Notes: generated by a model not told the origin, from the letters alone. Numbered from the stretch's first letter, positions 34,558 through 46,299 are shown. The stretch is DNA of 64,000 nucleotides from Candidatus Hepatoplasma crinochetorum (GCA_001179805.1 CWGI01000001.1:434001-498000), one strand, 5' to 3'. Numbers and translations are program-made.

Positions 34558-35196
34558 ATGAAAATAAAAGAAATAGAATTAACATTAGAAGAACAAAATT
34601 TAATTTTAAATATTAATAAAAATCTAAATAATAATTCAATACAACATAACAATTTATTTAATAGTTTAAATAGTATATTCGAAAATGATTTTTTTGAACA
34701 TAATAAAATTATTTTAAATAATTTTAAAAAAATTTTAAATTCTTCTAATTTAATTTATAAAAATTATTTGGAAATCAATAATAATATTTTAAAAAATGAA
34801 ATTTTATTTCAAAATCAAGAAAATTATATTACAAAAAATTGCGAAAAATTTAATGTTAAATTAATAAATATAAATAAATTATTTGTAGAAAAAGAAAAAG
34901 CAGAATCTTTAAATTTTTTAAAAAATACGCGATTAGAAATTAATAAAAATTTAGAAGAAAAATATTTCAATTTACATAATAAAAATTTAAAAAAATTAGA
35001 TTTTTTGTTAAAAGATGAAAGTATTTTAAAAATTGAATCGTTGATCAATGATTATAAATTAATTAATAAAATAAAAAATTTAAATGTAGATATCAATGTA
35101 TTTCAAAAAAAACACAAATGATTTCTTTTTCTAATTATTTTTTTAAATATAATTTTAGTAGGTATTTTTATATGAACTTTAATAATTATAATATAG
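34558..35196 (+). CDS. Unknown coiled-coil protein with C-terminal membrane anchor
   Basis: 212 residues. About 185 residues of Asn/Lys/Glu/Leu-rich helix with likely coiled coil, then a hydrophobic C-terminal segment read through the TGA-Trp at 35119 ([19 protein letters not shown]), giving a tail-anchored membrane protein with its body in the cytoplasm. Its end overlaps the cmk start by 25 nt. No family recognised. Position between a redox protein and cmk in a tight gene chain suggests constitutive expression. Confidence 0.65.
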
Positions 35197-35849
35197 CAAT
35201 TGATGGATATGCTGCAACAGGAAAATCAACTTTAGCTTTAGCACTTTCTTTAGATTTAAAAATGAAATTTTTAAATACAGGAAAAATGTATCGTTTGGTT
35301 GCTTTATTTTATTTAAGAAATAATTATAATGAAGAGCAACTAAAAAAAAATATAGGTAAAATAAAATTTAAATATAAAAATAATAAAATAGATATTAAAA
35401 ATTTTTCTTATGATTCTTTAGAGTTAGAATTTCCAGAAATTTCTGATTTATCTTCAAAATTATCACAGTTGAAATTTGTCAGAGATTATCTTACTAAAGT
35501 ACAAAAAAAAATTTTAAAAAAAGGAGGATTTATTGTAGAGGGCCGTGATATAGGAACAATAATTATTCCTGATGCTAAAATAAAATTTTTTCTTACAGTT
35601 AGTGATGAAGAAGGGGCAAAAAGAAGATTTGCAGAAATTAAAAAAATGCATAAAGATATAAAATTTGAAAAAATATTAGAAAGAATCAAAATGCGTAATA
35701 AAAATGATAAAAATAGAAAATTAGCTCCTTTAATTCCGGCTAAAGATGCTATAAAAATTGATACAACTAATAAAAATTATAAGCAAGTATATGATTTAAT
35801 TAAGATAAAAATTTTGGAGATTAATAATAAAAATGATAAATTTGCCTAA
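35172..35849 (+). CDS. cmk: Cytidylate kinase
   Basis: 225 residues. Phosphorylates CMP/dCMP. P-loop [23 protein letters not shown] (the NMP-binding GxxYR region), [11 protein letters not shown] and the lid region [10 protein letters not shown]-type ([15 protein letters not shown]). Start ATG at 35172 preferred because the longer in-frame opening (from 35118) lies inside the previous gene; AGTAGG is 10-15 nt upstream. The 3' end overlaps der by 17 nt, the common cmk-der order. Confidence 0.95.
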   Translation: MNFNNYNIAIDGYAATGKSTLALALSLDLKMKFLNTGKMYRLVALFYLRNNYNEEQLKKNIGKIKFKYKNNKIDIKNFSYDSLELEFPEISDLSSKLSQLKFVRDYLTKVQKKILKKGGFIVEGRDIGTIIIPDAKIKFFLTVSDEEGAKRRFAEIKKMHKDIKFEKILERIKMRNKNDKNRKLAPLIPAKDAIKIDTTNKNYKQVYDLIKIKILEINNKNDKFA

Positions 35850-37146
35850 AGTTGTAATTATCGGAAGACCAAATGTTGGTAAATCAACTCTTTTCAATAG
35901 ATTATTGGGAAAAAAAATTTCAATTACTTTTGATCAAGAAGGTGTAACAAGAGATAGGATTTATCAAAATTGTTTTTGAGTAGATAAAGAATTTTTATTA
36001 ATTGATACAGGAGGATATTCAAAAAATAATAAAATATCTTTTCAAACTGACATTAATTCGCAAATTGAAATTGCTTTAAAAGAAGCGGATTTAATTTTGC
36101 TGGTTGTTTCAAAAAAAGAAGGATTATTAAAAGAAGATCGAGAAATTGCAAAAGAAATTTTAAGACTTAAAAAGCCAGTGATATTAGCTATTAATAAATC
36201 TGATAATTTAAATGAAATAAATTTAAATATTGAGAAATTTTATTCTCTTGGAATTAAGGATCTTTTTCCAATTTCTTCAATTCATGGAGTAAATATAAAT
36301 AATTTATTAGATAAAATAATTCAAAATTTAAATTTTGAAAACTTAAATGAAAATGATGATTTTTTGAAAATAGGAATAATAGGTAAACCAAATGTTGGTA
36401 AATCAACGTTATTAAATAAAATTTTAAATGATAAAAGAATAATTGTTTCAGATAAACCAGGAACAACAAGGGATTTTGTTGATACATTTATCAATATAAA
36501 TGATAAAAAATATCAAATAACAGATACAGCTGGAATTAAAAAAAATAAAAAGGCTCTCGATGATATTGAATGATTATCAGAATTGAGATCAAATTTTGTA
36601 ATTATTAATTCTCAATTTATTCTTTTGATTATAGATTATACTCAGGAAATTTCTTTTATAGATCAAAAAATATTAGCAATTTTAAAATCAGAATATAAAC
36701 CTACAATTTTATTAATTAATAAAATTGATTTATTCACAAATGATGATTATAAGAATGTGAAAAATGAAATAAAAGGTAAATTTAAATTTGCATCATGAGT
36801 TTCTTTTGAATTTGTTTCAGCAAAAACAGGAAAAAATTTAGATAATATTTTTAATTTAGTTGAAAATATATGAAAAAATAGACATCAGGATATTAAAAAA
36901 TCAATTTTAAATCAATTTTTAAACGATATACAAATTTTAAAAAAACCACCAAGACATAATGGTATTTTAATAAAATTAGATTACATTACATATTCTAATA
37001 AGGAATATCCTAATTTCATTATTTTTTCAAATTATCCTCAATATATTCATTTTTCTTATAAAAGATTTATAGAGAATCAAATTCGAGAAATTTTTAATTT
37101 TGAAGGAATTCCAATAAAATTAACTTTTAGAAAGAGCACAAATTAA
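35833..37146 (+). CDS. der: Ribosome biogenesis GTPase Der (EngA)
   Basis: 437 residues with two tandem G domains. Domain 1: [22 protein letters not shown]; domain 2: [26 protein letters not shown]; followed by the C-terminal KH-like domain ([10 protein letters not shown] ... [12 protein letters not shown]). Needed for 50S subunit maturation. Several Trp codons are TGA. Stop codon directly abuts the gpsA ATG. Confidence 0.96.
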
Positions 37147-38178
37147 ATGAAAAATATAAATTTTAGAAATGATTTTTTATCAGATTATAATTTTACAATA
37201 ATTGGTTCAGGAGCTTTTGGAACAGCTGTTGCTAATTTTTTAGTTTCAAAAAATGATAATGTTATTATTTATGGAATAGATGAAAAAGAGATAAGTGATA
37301 TTCAAAATAATCATAAAAATACAAAATATTTTGAATCAATAAAATTAAAAGCAAAATTAAAAGCTACAACAGATATAAAAAGAGCACTACAAGATGCAGA
37401 TATTATTTTAATTGCTATTCCTTCGCATTCTTTTCGAGATGTATTAAGAAAAAATATTTTACCAAATATGAAAAAACCAGCATATTTTGTTAATTTAGCA
37501 AAAGGATTAGATTATCTTGAAATAAAATTTTTAAATCAAATAATTGAAGAAGAAATTCCACAAAAAATGAATCTAGGAGTACTTAAATTATCTGGACCTT
37601 CTTTTGCAAAAGAACTTGTAGAAGAAGAGCCAACAAAATTTGTTTTAGCTTGTAAAGATATTGAAATTGCTAATAATTTAAAAAAATATTTTGAAACGGA
37701 ATATACAAAAATTGTAACTTCTAATGCTATAGTTGGAATTGAAGCTTTATCTGTAATTAAAAACTCTTTAGCTATTTTATTAGGTATTGTAAACGGACTT
37801 GGTTATGGAATGAATTCAAGAGCATATATATTTACTGAATCTTTAGAAGAAATGAAAAAAATTGTTAAATTATATGGTTTTGATGAGAATATTATATTTC
37901 TTCCTGCTGGGGTTGGCGATTTGTATTTAACGGGAAATTCAAAGAAATCACGGAATTTTTCTGTTGGATATAAAATAGGAAAAGCAAATAAAGTAAATAA
38001 GAAAATTCTTAATTCATTTGTTACTATAGAAGGATTAAGATCAATAGAAATTATTTTTTCCTTAGCAATTAAAAAAGGAATTAAGTTAAATTTATTCAAT
38101 TTATTATATAATATAACATATAAAAATATCCGTCCTAGTGAGGTTATGGATCAATTTTTCAAAGGAATAGACAAATAG
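37147..38178 (+). CDS. gpsA: Glycerol-3-phosphate dehydrogenase [NAD(P)+]
   Basis: 343 residues. Makes or oxidises sn-glycerol 3-phosphate for phospholipid backbones. Nucleotide-binding IIGSGAFGTAVANFL, AIPSHSFRDVL, catalytic-lysine region KLSGPSFAKELV, KNSLAILLGIVNGLGYGMNSRA and AGVGDLYLTG. Fits with pgsA and acpP in the window for phospholipid synthesis. Follows der with no gap; hup follows after 1 nt. Confidence 0.95.
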   Translation: MKNINFRNDFLSDYNFTIIGSGAFGTAVANFLVSKNDNVIIYGIDEKEISDIQNNHKNTKYFESIKLKAKLKATTDIKRALQDADIILIAIPSHSFRDVLRKNILPNMKKPAYFVNLAKGLDYLEIKFLNQIIEEEIPQKMNLGVLKLSGPSFAKELVEEEPTKFVLACKDIEIANNLKKYFETEYTKIVTSNAIVGIEALSVIKNSLAILLGIVNGLGYGMNSRAYIFTESLEEMKKIVKLYGFDENIIFLPAGVGDLYLTGNSKKSRNFSVGYKIGKANKVNKKILNSFVTIEGLRSIEIIFSLAIKKGIKLNLFNLLYNITYKNIRPSEVMDQFFKGIDK

Positions 38179-38179
38179 T

Positions 38180-38458
38180 ATGAATAATAAAAAAGATTTA
38201 TTTGAAGATATATCTAAAAATACAGGTTTAGCAAAGAAAGATGTTCAAGAAATTTTTGATTTAATTTTTATAAATGTTGAAAAATCATTAAAATCTAGTG
38301 CAGAATTTGCAGTTCCCCAATTTGGTAAATTTAAATTAGTTTCTCGTGCAGCACGCGAAGCAAGAAATCCAAGAACAGGGGAAAAAATTAAAATTCCAGC
38401 TCAAAAAGCTGTCGTTTTTAAACCATCAAAAGTTTTAAAAGAAAAATTTAATAATTAA
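38180..38458 (+). CDS. hup: HU-type histone-like DNA-binding protein
   Basis: 92 residues, HU/IHF family size. Typical opening NNKKDLFEDISKNTGLAKKDV, FGKFKLV, and the DNA-contacting arm RAAREARNPRTGEKIKIP with the intercalating proline in RNPRTG. C-terminus KAVVFKPSKVLKEKF. End of the long plus-strand chain that starts at tig. Confidence 0.96.
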   Translation: MNNKKDLFEDISKNTGLAKKDVQEIFDLIFINVEKSLKSSAEFAVPQFGKFKLVSRAAREARNPRTGEKIKIPAQKAVVFKPSKVLKEKFNN

Positions 38459-38490
38459 ATTTATCTTATGATATTAAAAAAGTAATAAAA

Positions 38491-38520
38491 TGTAAAAATT
38501 GTGAAATTTTTTCATTTTTT
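38491..38520 (+). terminator. Weak terminator-like hairpin after hup
   Basis: AAAAATT-GTGA-AATTTTTT repeat followed by T-rich DNA, between hup and the next promoter. The stem is AT-only, so termination may be partial. Confidence 0.4.
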
Positions 38521-38532
38521 GTTTTTAATCAA

Positions 38533-38538
38533 TATAAT
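38533..38538 (+). promoter_or_regulatory. Promoter -10 box of the yugP-like gene
   Basis: TATAAT followed by AT-repeat DNA, about 36 nt before the start codon, giving a leader that includes the strong GGAGG ribosome-binding site at 38564-38568. Confidence 0.5.
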
Positions 38539-38574
38539 TAATATATATATAAAATCAGAAGTTTGGAGGCGAGA

Positions 38575-39324
38575 ATGGAATTTTATGTTTGATATTGAAT
38601 ATTATTTATTCTAATAATATTTCTAGTTATTATGCAAGTGGTTGTTGCAAATAAATTTAAGAAAACTTTAGTTCATTATAGTTCTATTGGTAATAAAGCT
38701 AATATAACAGGATCACAGGTTGCAAGAGATATTTTGGCTAAAAATGGTATTTCAAATGTTATTGTTATTAAGGGTAATAAAGAAGGAATTGATCATTATG
38801 ATCCAAGAAAAAATCATATTATGCTTTCCCCTAGTATTTATGATTCAAGCTCGATAGCTGCTGCAGCTGTTGCTTCTCATGAGGTGGGTCACGCTATTCA
38901 ATGAGGTAAAAAGGAGTTAGGTATTAGATTTAGAGATACTCTTGCTCAACCTGTTGGAATAATTTCACATATTGGTTCAGTTATGATGAATGTTGGATTT
39001 ACATTATTAATCTTTGGATTAATATTTGGTTCAAATTCTACATTTGGAACTTTTGTGTTTTGAATTTTAGTTCCTGGTGTTGTTGTTTATGGTGCTACTG
39101 CTTTATTTCAACTTGTAACATTGCCAATTGAATATAATGCTTCATATAAAGGAAAAAAACAATTACAAGCAATGGGATTTGTGACTACACAAGAAGAGAA
39201 GGACGCTACTAAAAAAGTTCTTAATGCTGCTGCATTAACTTATGTAATGGCACTTCTTGCAACACTTGCTGTTTTTGCATTGTATTTGTTAAAATTATTA
39301 GCAATTTTAGGAAGCAGACGTTAA
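38575..39324 (+). CDS. Zinc metallopeptidase, YugP/DUF2268-type membrane protease
   Basis: 249 residues. N-terminal membrane helix, catalytic HEVGHAIQ (HExxH) at about residues 102-109, and two to three further helices, the last near residue 225-245. The YugP family is a set of integral-membrane zinc proteases of unknown substrate. GGAGG 7 nt before the ATG. Trp residues are TGA. It stands alone between hup and the DnaD-like gene. Confidence 0.88.
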
Positions 39325-39349
39325 TTTAAAAATAGGTGTATTGATAATT

Positions 39350-39928
39350 ATGATAGATGTTGGTAGTTTATTACATGACAATCTAATAAATAAAGAGAGA
39401 TTACTGTTAAAAAAATATAAATTATTAGGATTAAAAGAACAAGAGGTTCTTCTAGTAATTTCAATTTTAAATTTTGATTCAAGTGAAAATATATCACTCA
39501 ACAAGATAGCAAAAGGACTTGATATTTCAAAATCTAATGTAGATAAAATTTTAACCTCTTTAGTTCAACAAAAATTAATTAAAATTGATTTACGTGGAAA
39601 AGAAATATCTTTTAACTTCAATAATTTATGAGAGAGATTATTAAATCTTTATTATATTCCAAATGATAATTCATCAAAAGAAGATCGTTATTATTGGTTT
39701 ATCAAGCGAATGAACTTTAATAATAATACGGTAGTCAAGGTTAAATTTGAGAATTGAATTGAACAAAAATTATGATCTAAAATTATTGAAGTAATAGATA
39801 AATTAGAAAAATTTAATTTTAATTTTTCTGTTTCTTGAAATGAGTTTGAAAAAATCATTGATGAAAATATTAAACCGATAAAAAAAGATATAAATCAAAT
39901 TTTACATACTAATTGATTAACTGAATAA
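39350..39928 (+). CDS. DnaD-like replication protein (winged helix)
   Basis: 192 residues. The first 90 residues look like the DnaD N-terminal winged helix: LGLKEQEVLLVISILNFDSSENISLNKIAKGLDISKSNVDKILTSLVQQKLIKID. The C-terminal half is shorter than the DnaD C-domain and has no clear YxxxIxxRW-type motif. Could serve in primosome loading or be a small transcription regulator. AGGTG lies 12 nt before the ATG at 39350. Overlaps the convergent recU by 20 nt. Confidence 0.5.
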
Positions 39929-40394
39929 AAAAAGGAATAAATTCATTTAAATTTGTCTTATACCCTATTTGTTTTATTTTTTGCATATTGATACTTTTTT
40001 TATCATTTAATTCAATTAAATTTAAATAATCAAATATTCTAATAATAATAATCAAATTATTCTCTTTTTTTAATCTAAATAAGAGAAATGATTCTCCTCC
40101 TAGTTTTCTGATTTTTACAAGCTGATTTATTTGATGCTCTTTTAGTCTTCTTAATTCAAAATTATTACTTGAAATATCTTTTAATTCTAGAAGTATGAAT
40201 TTTTTATTAAGTATTCCAATAAAATCACAGAGTGCTTTTTGATAATAAACATACTTTTCTTTTTTCTTTATTGTAACTTTTTTAATGGGGGTCGGAGATT
40301 TAATAAAAAATCCAATTTTTTTCCGATTAATTTCTTTTAATTGCTGTTCGATTAATAATTCAAACTTTATATTTCTACTGTCTTGCTTATTCAT
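39909..40394 (-). CDS. recU: Holliday junction resolvase RecU
   Basis: 161 residues, about 40 shorter than Bacillus RecU, the loss being at the N-terminus. Family features: FELLIEQQLKEINRKKIGFF, KSPTPIKKV, the nuclease core CDFIGILNKKFILLELKD (Asp, then Glu-x-Lys), and LKEHQINQLVKIRKLGGESFLLFRLK. Resolves recombination intermediates together with RuvAB; recA is 2.3 kb away. Minus strand, convergent with the DnaD-like gene and divergent from rnpB. Confidence 0.85.
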   Translation of the reverse strand: MNKQDSRNIKFELLIEQQLKEINRKKIGFFIKSPTPIKKVTIKKKEKYVYYQKALCDFIGILNKKFILLELKDISSNNFELRRLKEHQINQLVKIRKLGGESFLLFRLKKENNLIIIIRIFDYLNLIELNDKKSINMQKIKQIGYKTNLNEFIPFFIQLIN

Positions 40395-40444
40395 ATAAAT
40401 AAATTAAAATCAATTATTTCTTTTTCTTATTTTTGTTTATTTTG

Positions 40445-40450
40445 TATAAT
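40445..40450 (+). promoter_or_regulatory. Promoter -10 box of rnpB
   Basis: TATAAT directly preceded by TG, 5-6 nt before the predicted 5' end of the RNase P RNA. Confidence 0.65.
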
Positions 40451-40454
40451 TATA

Positions 40455-40805
40455 GTGTTATCAACTGATTGCAGGATAGTAAAATATTTTGAGGAAAGTC
40501 CATGCTAGCACTTGCTGCGAAGCAGGTAACGTTTGTGGAATAGTAAACGATAACTATTCAAACAAGAGTAAACTTGTTATGGCAAATTTAAATCTAAGGT
40601 TTTTTTAACTATGATTAAAATTGTAGTGCCACAGAGACGAGCTTGAAAGAAATTTCAAGATGAAACGCGGTAAACCCCACAAGCTAGAAACCTAAATTAT
40701 GGTAAGGGAACCAAAATAGGGAAATGAACCGATTTTTGGAATTAAGAATATATTCTTAATTAGATAAATGATCAGATAAACAAAACATGGCTTATGATAA
40801 CATAA
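40455..40805 (+). ncRNA. rnpB: RNase P RNA, Bacillus-like type B
   Basis: About 350 nt. Conserved core elements: GAGGAAAGTCCATGC (P4 and J3/4 region) at about 40490, ACAGAGACGAGC and GAAACGCGGTAAACCCCAC in the middle, and GGTAAGGGAACC toward the end. The ends pair as P1, TGTTATCA (40456-40463) with TGATAACA (40795-40802). Together these define both ends. Processes tRNA 5' ends. Confidence 0.93.
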
Positions 40806-40816
40806 ATCAAAATGCT

Positions 40817-40845
40817 AAAAGCAGTTTTATAACTGCTTTTTTTTT
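40817..40845 (+). terminator. Intrinsic terminator of rnpB
   Basis: AAAAGCAGTT-TTAT-AACTGCTTTT hairpin followed by a T run, 12 nt after the RNA 3' end. Confidence 0.88.
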
Positions 40846-40871
40846 ATTTAAAAAATTAGAAAAATTTTTAT

Positions 40872-40877
40872 ATAATT
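40872..40877 (+). promoter_or_regulatory. Promoter -10 box of the 40886 gene
   Basis: TATAAT ending 8 nt before the ATG, no ribosome-binding site; leaderless mRNA predicted. Confidence 0.6.
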
Positions 40878-40885
40878 AATTTAAT

Positions 40886-41389
40886 ATGTTTGCGATAATT
40901 TTTATAACTTTATTCTTTTTGGTAATAATAATCTTAGTTGTTGTTGCTGTTTTTGGTTCGAAAAAAGATAAACAAAAGCAGCAAATTGATCTTATGAAGA
41001 AAAAGAAAGATAATAAAGTTTCAAAAGAAGATTCTATTAAAATTATTCTCACTCTTTACGTGTTATTGGATTTTGTTTCAAAAGATCTTAAAAATTTTAA
41101 ACCATCGATTGGAACAAAATCAATAGGTGATATTAATAATTCAGCTTTAAAAATAATAAAAGATTTAAATTCTTCAGAAGAAATAAAAAATATTTATCTT
41201 ATTACAGAAAGAGAAAATGAAATAAAACCGATTATTGAAGAATTAAAAAAAACTAAACCAGCAAAATGAGAAAGTCAAGCTTTTTTTTCAGTTAATGTTA
41301 TAAGAAATAAAGCAGAATCATTGCTTATTAATAATAAAAAAAATCAAAAATTACTTAAGGAAATTCAAAATGAATTTAAATACACCTAA
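40886..41389 (+). CDS. Unknown membrane-anchored protein upstream of pgsA
   Basis: 167 residues. N-terminal helix at about residues 2-23 (IIFITLFFLVIIILVVVAVF), then a Lys-rich cytoplasmic helical domain of about 140 residues. One TGA-Trp at 41267. The stop overlaps the pgsA start by 20 nt. Bacteria often carry an RodZ or small membrane protein before pgsA-cinA-recA; this one has no such domain and is unassigned. Confidence 0.65.
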
Positions 41390-41987
41390 TAAATTAATAG
41401 TTTTAAGATTTATTTTAACTTTATCAATTATAGTAGTTTTATCTTTTGTACCTCTTTCTTTAAAAAATGAATTTTATTTTTCTATTGGTAATGGAATATA
41501 TGTTAGTTGATTAAATGTTATTGCGCTTTTTTTATTTATAATTGCTTCTCTTACAGATTATTTTGATGGTTATCTAGCAAGAAAAAATAATCAAATTACA
41601 GATTTTGGCAAATTCTTTGATCCGCTTGTTGATAAAATTATGATTAATTCAGTTTTAATATTTTTTGCTGCTTATGAATATCTTCCTATTTGAATTGTTG
41701 TTGTTTTTATAATAAGAGATATTATGATTGATGGATTAAGAATGACTTTATCGACAAAAGGTAAAGTATTAGATGCAAAAAAATCAGGTAAATTAAAAAC
41801 ATTTTTTCAAATTATTGGAATATTGGTTTTATTTTTAATACATTCTCAACCTAATTTAAATGAATATTGAGGATATAATTATGATAGTTATTATGCTTTT
41901 TCGTTAATTCCAATTTTAATTGCACTTTACTTTTCTCTTTATTCGGGTTTTGAATATTTTTATAAAAATATTAAGGAGATTTTATAA
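41370..41987 (+). CDS. pgsA: CDP-diacylglycerol-glycerol-3-phosphate 3-phosphatidyltransferase
   Basis: 205 residues, four to five membrane helices. CDP-alcohol phosphotransferase signature [20 protein letters not shown] then DPLVDK (D-x2-D-G-x2-A-R-x8-G-x3-D-x3-D) complete. First committed step of phosphatidylglycerol synthesis at the membrane. Three Trp codons are TGA. Stop overlaps the next ATG (TAATG). Confidence 0.94.
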
Positions 41988-42181
41988 TGGAAAATAAAAA
42001 AAATAATGGTGATGTAAAAAAAATAAAAATAGATAAAAATGAACAAGATAAACATAAAAATCATCAATTTACAGAAGCGGAAAAAAAAGAGCGAAAAAGA
42101 TTTATTTTTTGAGGATTAGTAATTATTATTGGACTTGCTATTATTTTAACAACAATTAGCGAAGCCATTTATTTGATTTAA
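41987..42181 (+). CDS. Unknown small membrane protein between pgsA and cinA
   Basis: 64 residues: 40 charged, Lys-rich residues followed by one C-terminal membrane helix (FIFWGLVIIIGLAIILTTI). Start ATG shares one base with the pgsA stop, and it ends 1 nt before the cinA ATG. Trp is TGA. Too small to assign; the tight packing argues that it is real. Tail-anchored orientation expected. Confidence 0.6.
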
Positions 42182-42182
42182 T

Positions 42183-42662
42183 ATGAAATTAGATAAAAAT
42201 TTGTTAAAAAAAATAATACAAAAATTAAAAGAAAAAAAAATTACAATTTCTTTTGCTGAATCAATTACAGGTGGTAACGCTGCAGCTAGTCTTGTTTTTT
42301 TTTCTGGTTCAAGTAATTATTTTAATTCATCTATTGTCACTTATACTAATGAACAAAAAATTAAATTACTAAACGTTAAAGAAATAACTTTATCTAAATA
42401 TGGAGCAATATCAGAGCAAACAGCATATGAAATGGCTCTTAACTTAAAAAATAAAACTGAATCTGATATCTGTATTTCTTTTACAGGTAACGCGGGTCCA
42501 ATTGTGCATGAAAATAAAAAAGTAGGATTAACATTTATTACTTTAGTAATTTTTGATAAATTTTACAATTATAAATTTGAATCTAATCAAACAAAAAGAT
42601 CATTAATAATTATTGATACAATTAATTTTGCTTTTGCAAAATTAAATAATTTACTTTTATAA
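42183..42662 (+). CDS. cinA: CinA C-terminal domain protein (PncC-type nicotinamide-nucleotide amidase)
   Basis: 159 residues, only the CinA C-terminal domain; the N-terminal molybdopterin-binding-like domain is absent. Motifs: FAESITGGNAAASL, GSSNYFNSSIVTYTNEQKIKLLNV, YGAISEQTAYEMA and SFTGNAGP. Probably deamidates NMN in pyridine-nucleotide recycling. cinA before recA is a classical gene order, 45 nt apart here. Confidence 0.88.
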   Translation: MKLDKNLLKKIIQKLKEKKITISFAESITGGNAAASLVFFSGSSNYFNSSIVTYTNEQKIKLLNVKEITLSKYGAISEQTAYEMALNLKNKTESDICISFTGNAGPIVHENKKVGLTFITLVIFDKFYNYKFESNQTKRSLIIIDTINFAFAKLNNLLL

Positions 42663-42707
42663 TAAGAAAAATTTAATTTTAATAATAATGTTATTAAAGA
42701 GAAAAAT

Positions 42708-43673
42708 ATGAAACAAAATGAATTAAATTCTTTATTTAAAGAAATCGAAAGAGAATTTGGGAAAGGTTCTATTTTGAATTTAGATAATTCAAAAAATTAT
42801 AATATTTCAAAAATTTCTACAGGTTCATATTTATTAGATGACGCGATCGGAATAGGTGGATATCCGAAAGGGCGTATTGTAGAAATTTTTGGTCCAGAAT
42901 CATCAGGGAAAACAACATTGGCTTTATTGGCAATTGCGGAAGCACAAAAAGAGAAAGACAAATATGCTGCTTTTATTGATGCAGAGCATTCTCTTGATGT
43001 AAAATATGCACAAAAATTAGGTGTTAATCTTGAACAAATTGCAATATCTCAACCTGATTCTGGTGAACAAGGAATGGAAATTGCAGAAAAATTAATAGCG
43101 TCAAATTTAATAAATATTTTAGTTATTGATAGTGTTGCAGCACTTACACCGATTGCTGAAATTGAAGGTTCGATGGAGGAAGTGACAATAGGTGCTCAAG
43201 CTAGATTAATGTCTAAATCTTTGCGAAAATTATCAGGTTTAATAAGTAAAAGTGAAACAATTGTTATTTTTATAAATCAAATTCGTGAAAAAGTGGGTAA
43301 TTTTTATGGAAATAAAGAAATAACACCTGGAGGGAAAGCTCTTAAGTTTTTTTCTACAATTAGATTTAATATTAGGGTAATAGAAAAAATTAAAGGAAAA
43401 GATGGATTTATTGGACAGACAACAAAAATTAAGGTAATTAAAAATAAAGTATCTTCACCTTATAAAGAAGCAAATGTAACTATTTATTATAATGAAGGGA
43501 TTGATAGAAATAGAGAAATTTTTGACTTGGCTTTAAAAAAGGAAATTTTAAGTATTAAAGGATCTTGAATCTATTACAAGAATGAAAAAATTGCTCAAGG
43601 AAAAGATTCTGCTTTGAATTATTTAATTGAAAACAATAAAATTAAAGAATTAAAAGATGAAATTTTCAATTAA
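42708..43673 (+). CDS. recA: Recombinase RecA
   Basis: 321 residues, slightly short at the C-terminus. Walker A GPESSGKTTL (residues 62-71), AFIDAEHSLD, LLVIDSVAALTP-type Walker B (ILVIDSVAALTP), GAQARLMSKSLRKL, INQIREKVG and GGKALKFFSTIRF (the ALKFYAS region). Homologous recombination with RecU as a probable partner. AAAGAGAA upstream of the ATG. One TGA-Trp near the end. Confidence 0.97.
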
Positions 43674-43696
43674 TTTTCTAATAAAGCATTATTTAA

Positions 43697-43702
43697 TATA
43701 AT
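43697..43702 (+). promoter_or_regulatory. Promoter -10 box of ymdB
   Basis: TATAAT ending 9 nt before the ATG; leaderless mRNA predicted. Confidence 0.55.
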
Positions 43703-43711
43703 GTTATTGAA

Positions 43712-44491
43712 ATGAAAATATTAATAATAGGCGATATATTTGGAAAAGCTGGAAAAGAAATAATTAAACAACACTTAAAGGATTATAAAAAGAAATTTAA
43801 TCCAGACGTAATTATTGCGAATGGTGAAAATGTTTCTGAAGGAGGCAAATCACTTGTTAAAATGGATTATGATTTTTTAAAAAATTGTGGAATTGATTAT
43901 TTTACAATGGGAAATCATACTTTTCATAATAGGGAAATTAATACTTATATAAATAATATTAATGATATGGTAAGACCTGCAAATTATAAAAATAAAGTAA
44001 AAGGACAAGGATTTTTGATTTTTAATTGAAAAGGTAAAAAAATTTTACTATTAAATTTATTAGGAATGGGGTTTATGAATATTCCTGTTAACAATCCTTT
44101 TATAATAGCTGATCAAATTTTAGAAAATAATCAATATGATATTTCAATTTTAGATTTTCATACTGAAACAACATCAGAAAAAAAAGTTTTATCAAATTAT
44201 TTAAAGGATAAAGTAACTATTTTTTATGGTACTCATACACATATTCAAACATCTGATCTTTATATTTTAAATAAAAAAATGGTTTATATTACTGATATAG
44301 GTATGACAGGTATTAGAGATTCTGCAATCGGAGTTGAATATAAAGAGGTTACAAATCTTTTAAAAAATGGAATTAAAGATCAATTTAAAGAGGCGACTGA
44401 GGGACCTAAAATTTTTAATGCTATTTTTATTGAAATAAATGATAGTACAAATTTGCCTGTTAAAATAAAAAGAATTTCTAATATTTTTTAA
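43712..44491 (+). CDS. ymdB: YmdB-type metallophosphoesterase (2',3'-cyclic-nucleotide phosphodiesterase)
   Basis: 259 residues. Two-metal phosphoesterase of the TIGR00282/YmdB family: IIGDIFGKAGKE, IIANGENVSEGG, MGNHTFHNRE, ILDFHTETTSEK, YGTHTHIQTSD and YITDIGMTG all match. Cytoplasmic; in Bacillus affects biofilm and motility decisions through 2',3'-cNMPs, but in mollicutes the role is open. One TGA-Trp at 44027. Last gene before the rRNA operon. Confidence 0.92.
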
Positions 44492-44519
44492 AAAAATTTA
44501 TTTATTTCCTTTTTTCGTA

Positions 44520-44525
44520 TATAAT
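44520..44525 (+). promoter_or_regulatory. rRNA operon promoter P1, -10 box
   Basis: TATAAT in CGTATAATAAGAG, about 175 nt before 16S. The -35 region is A/T-rich and weak. Located in the 205-nt spacer after ymdB. Confidence 0.55.
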
Positions 44526-44601
44526 AAGAGTGCGAATTTTCAAAGGCAATTTTTACTATTTTATTTATAAATAAAATATTATAAAAAAAGTTTTAAAAAA
44601 A

Positions 44602-44630
44602 TTACTTTTTATTAAGAAATTTGCTATAAT
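44602..44630 (+). promoter_or_regulatory. rRNA operon promoter P2
   Basis: Extended -10 TGCTATAAT (44622-44630) with a TTACTT -35-like hexamer at 44602 and a 17-nt spacer. Closest strong promoter to 16S, about 65 nt before it. A short GTCG/CGAC hairpin and a boxA-like TTCTTTGAAAAC follow. Confidence 0.72.
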
Positions 44631-44676
44631 AATTGTTGTCGGTAACTCGACGATTTTTAAAAAAAATAATTCTTTG

Positions 44677-44692
44677 AAAACTAAATAGAACC
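44677..44692 (+). repeat. 16S processing stem, 5' arm (pairs with 46284-46299)
   Basis: AAAACTAAATAGAACC is a perfect 16-bp complement of GGTTCTATTTAGTTTT at 46284-46299, forming the RNase III-type stem that loops out the 16S precursor. Confidence 0.85.
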
Positions 44693-44695
44693 AGC

Positions 44696-46249
<1,554 letters not shown>

Positions 46250-46283
46250 ATGGATATAGAAAATGTACAATTTTTAATTATTA

Positions 46284-46299
46284 GGTTCTATTTAGTTTT
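46284..46299 (+). repeat. 16S processing stem, 3' arm
   Basis: GGTTCTATTTAGTTTT, perfect complement of 44677-44692. A second boxA-like GCTCTTTGAAAAC lies at about 46335-46347, before 23S. Confidence 0.85.

Noticed and set aside
41330-41389. Possible fusion or frameshift between the 40886 gene and pgsA
   Set aside because: With the run of eight A at 41336-41343 the first frame ends at TAA 41387-41389 and pgsA starts in another frame at 41370; a simple 20-nt overlap.
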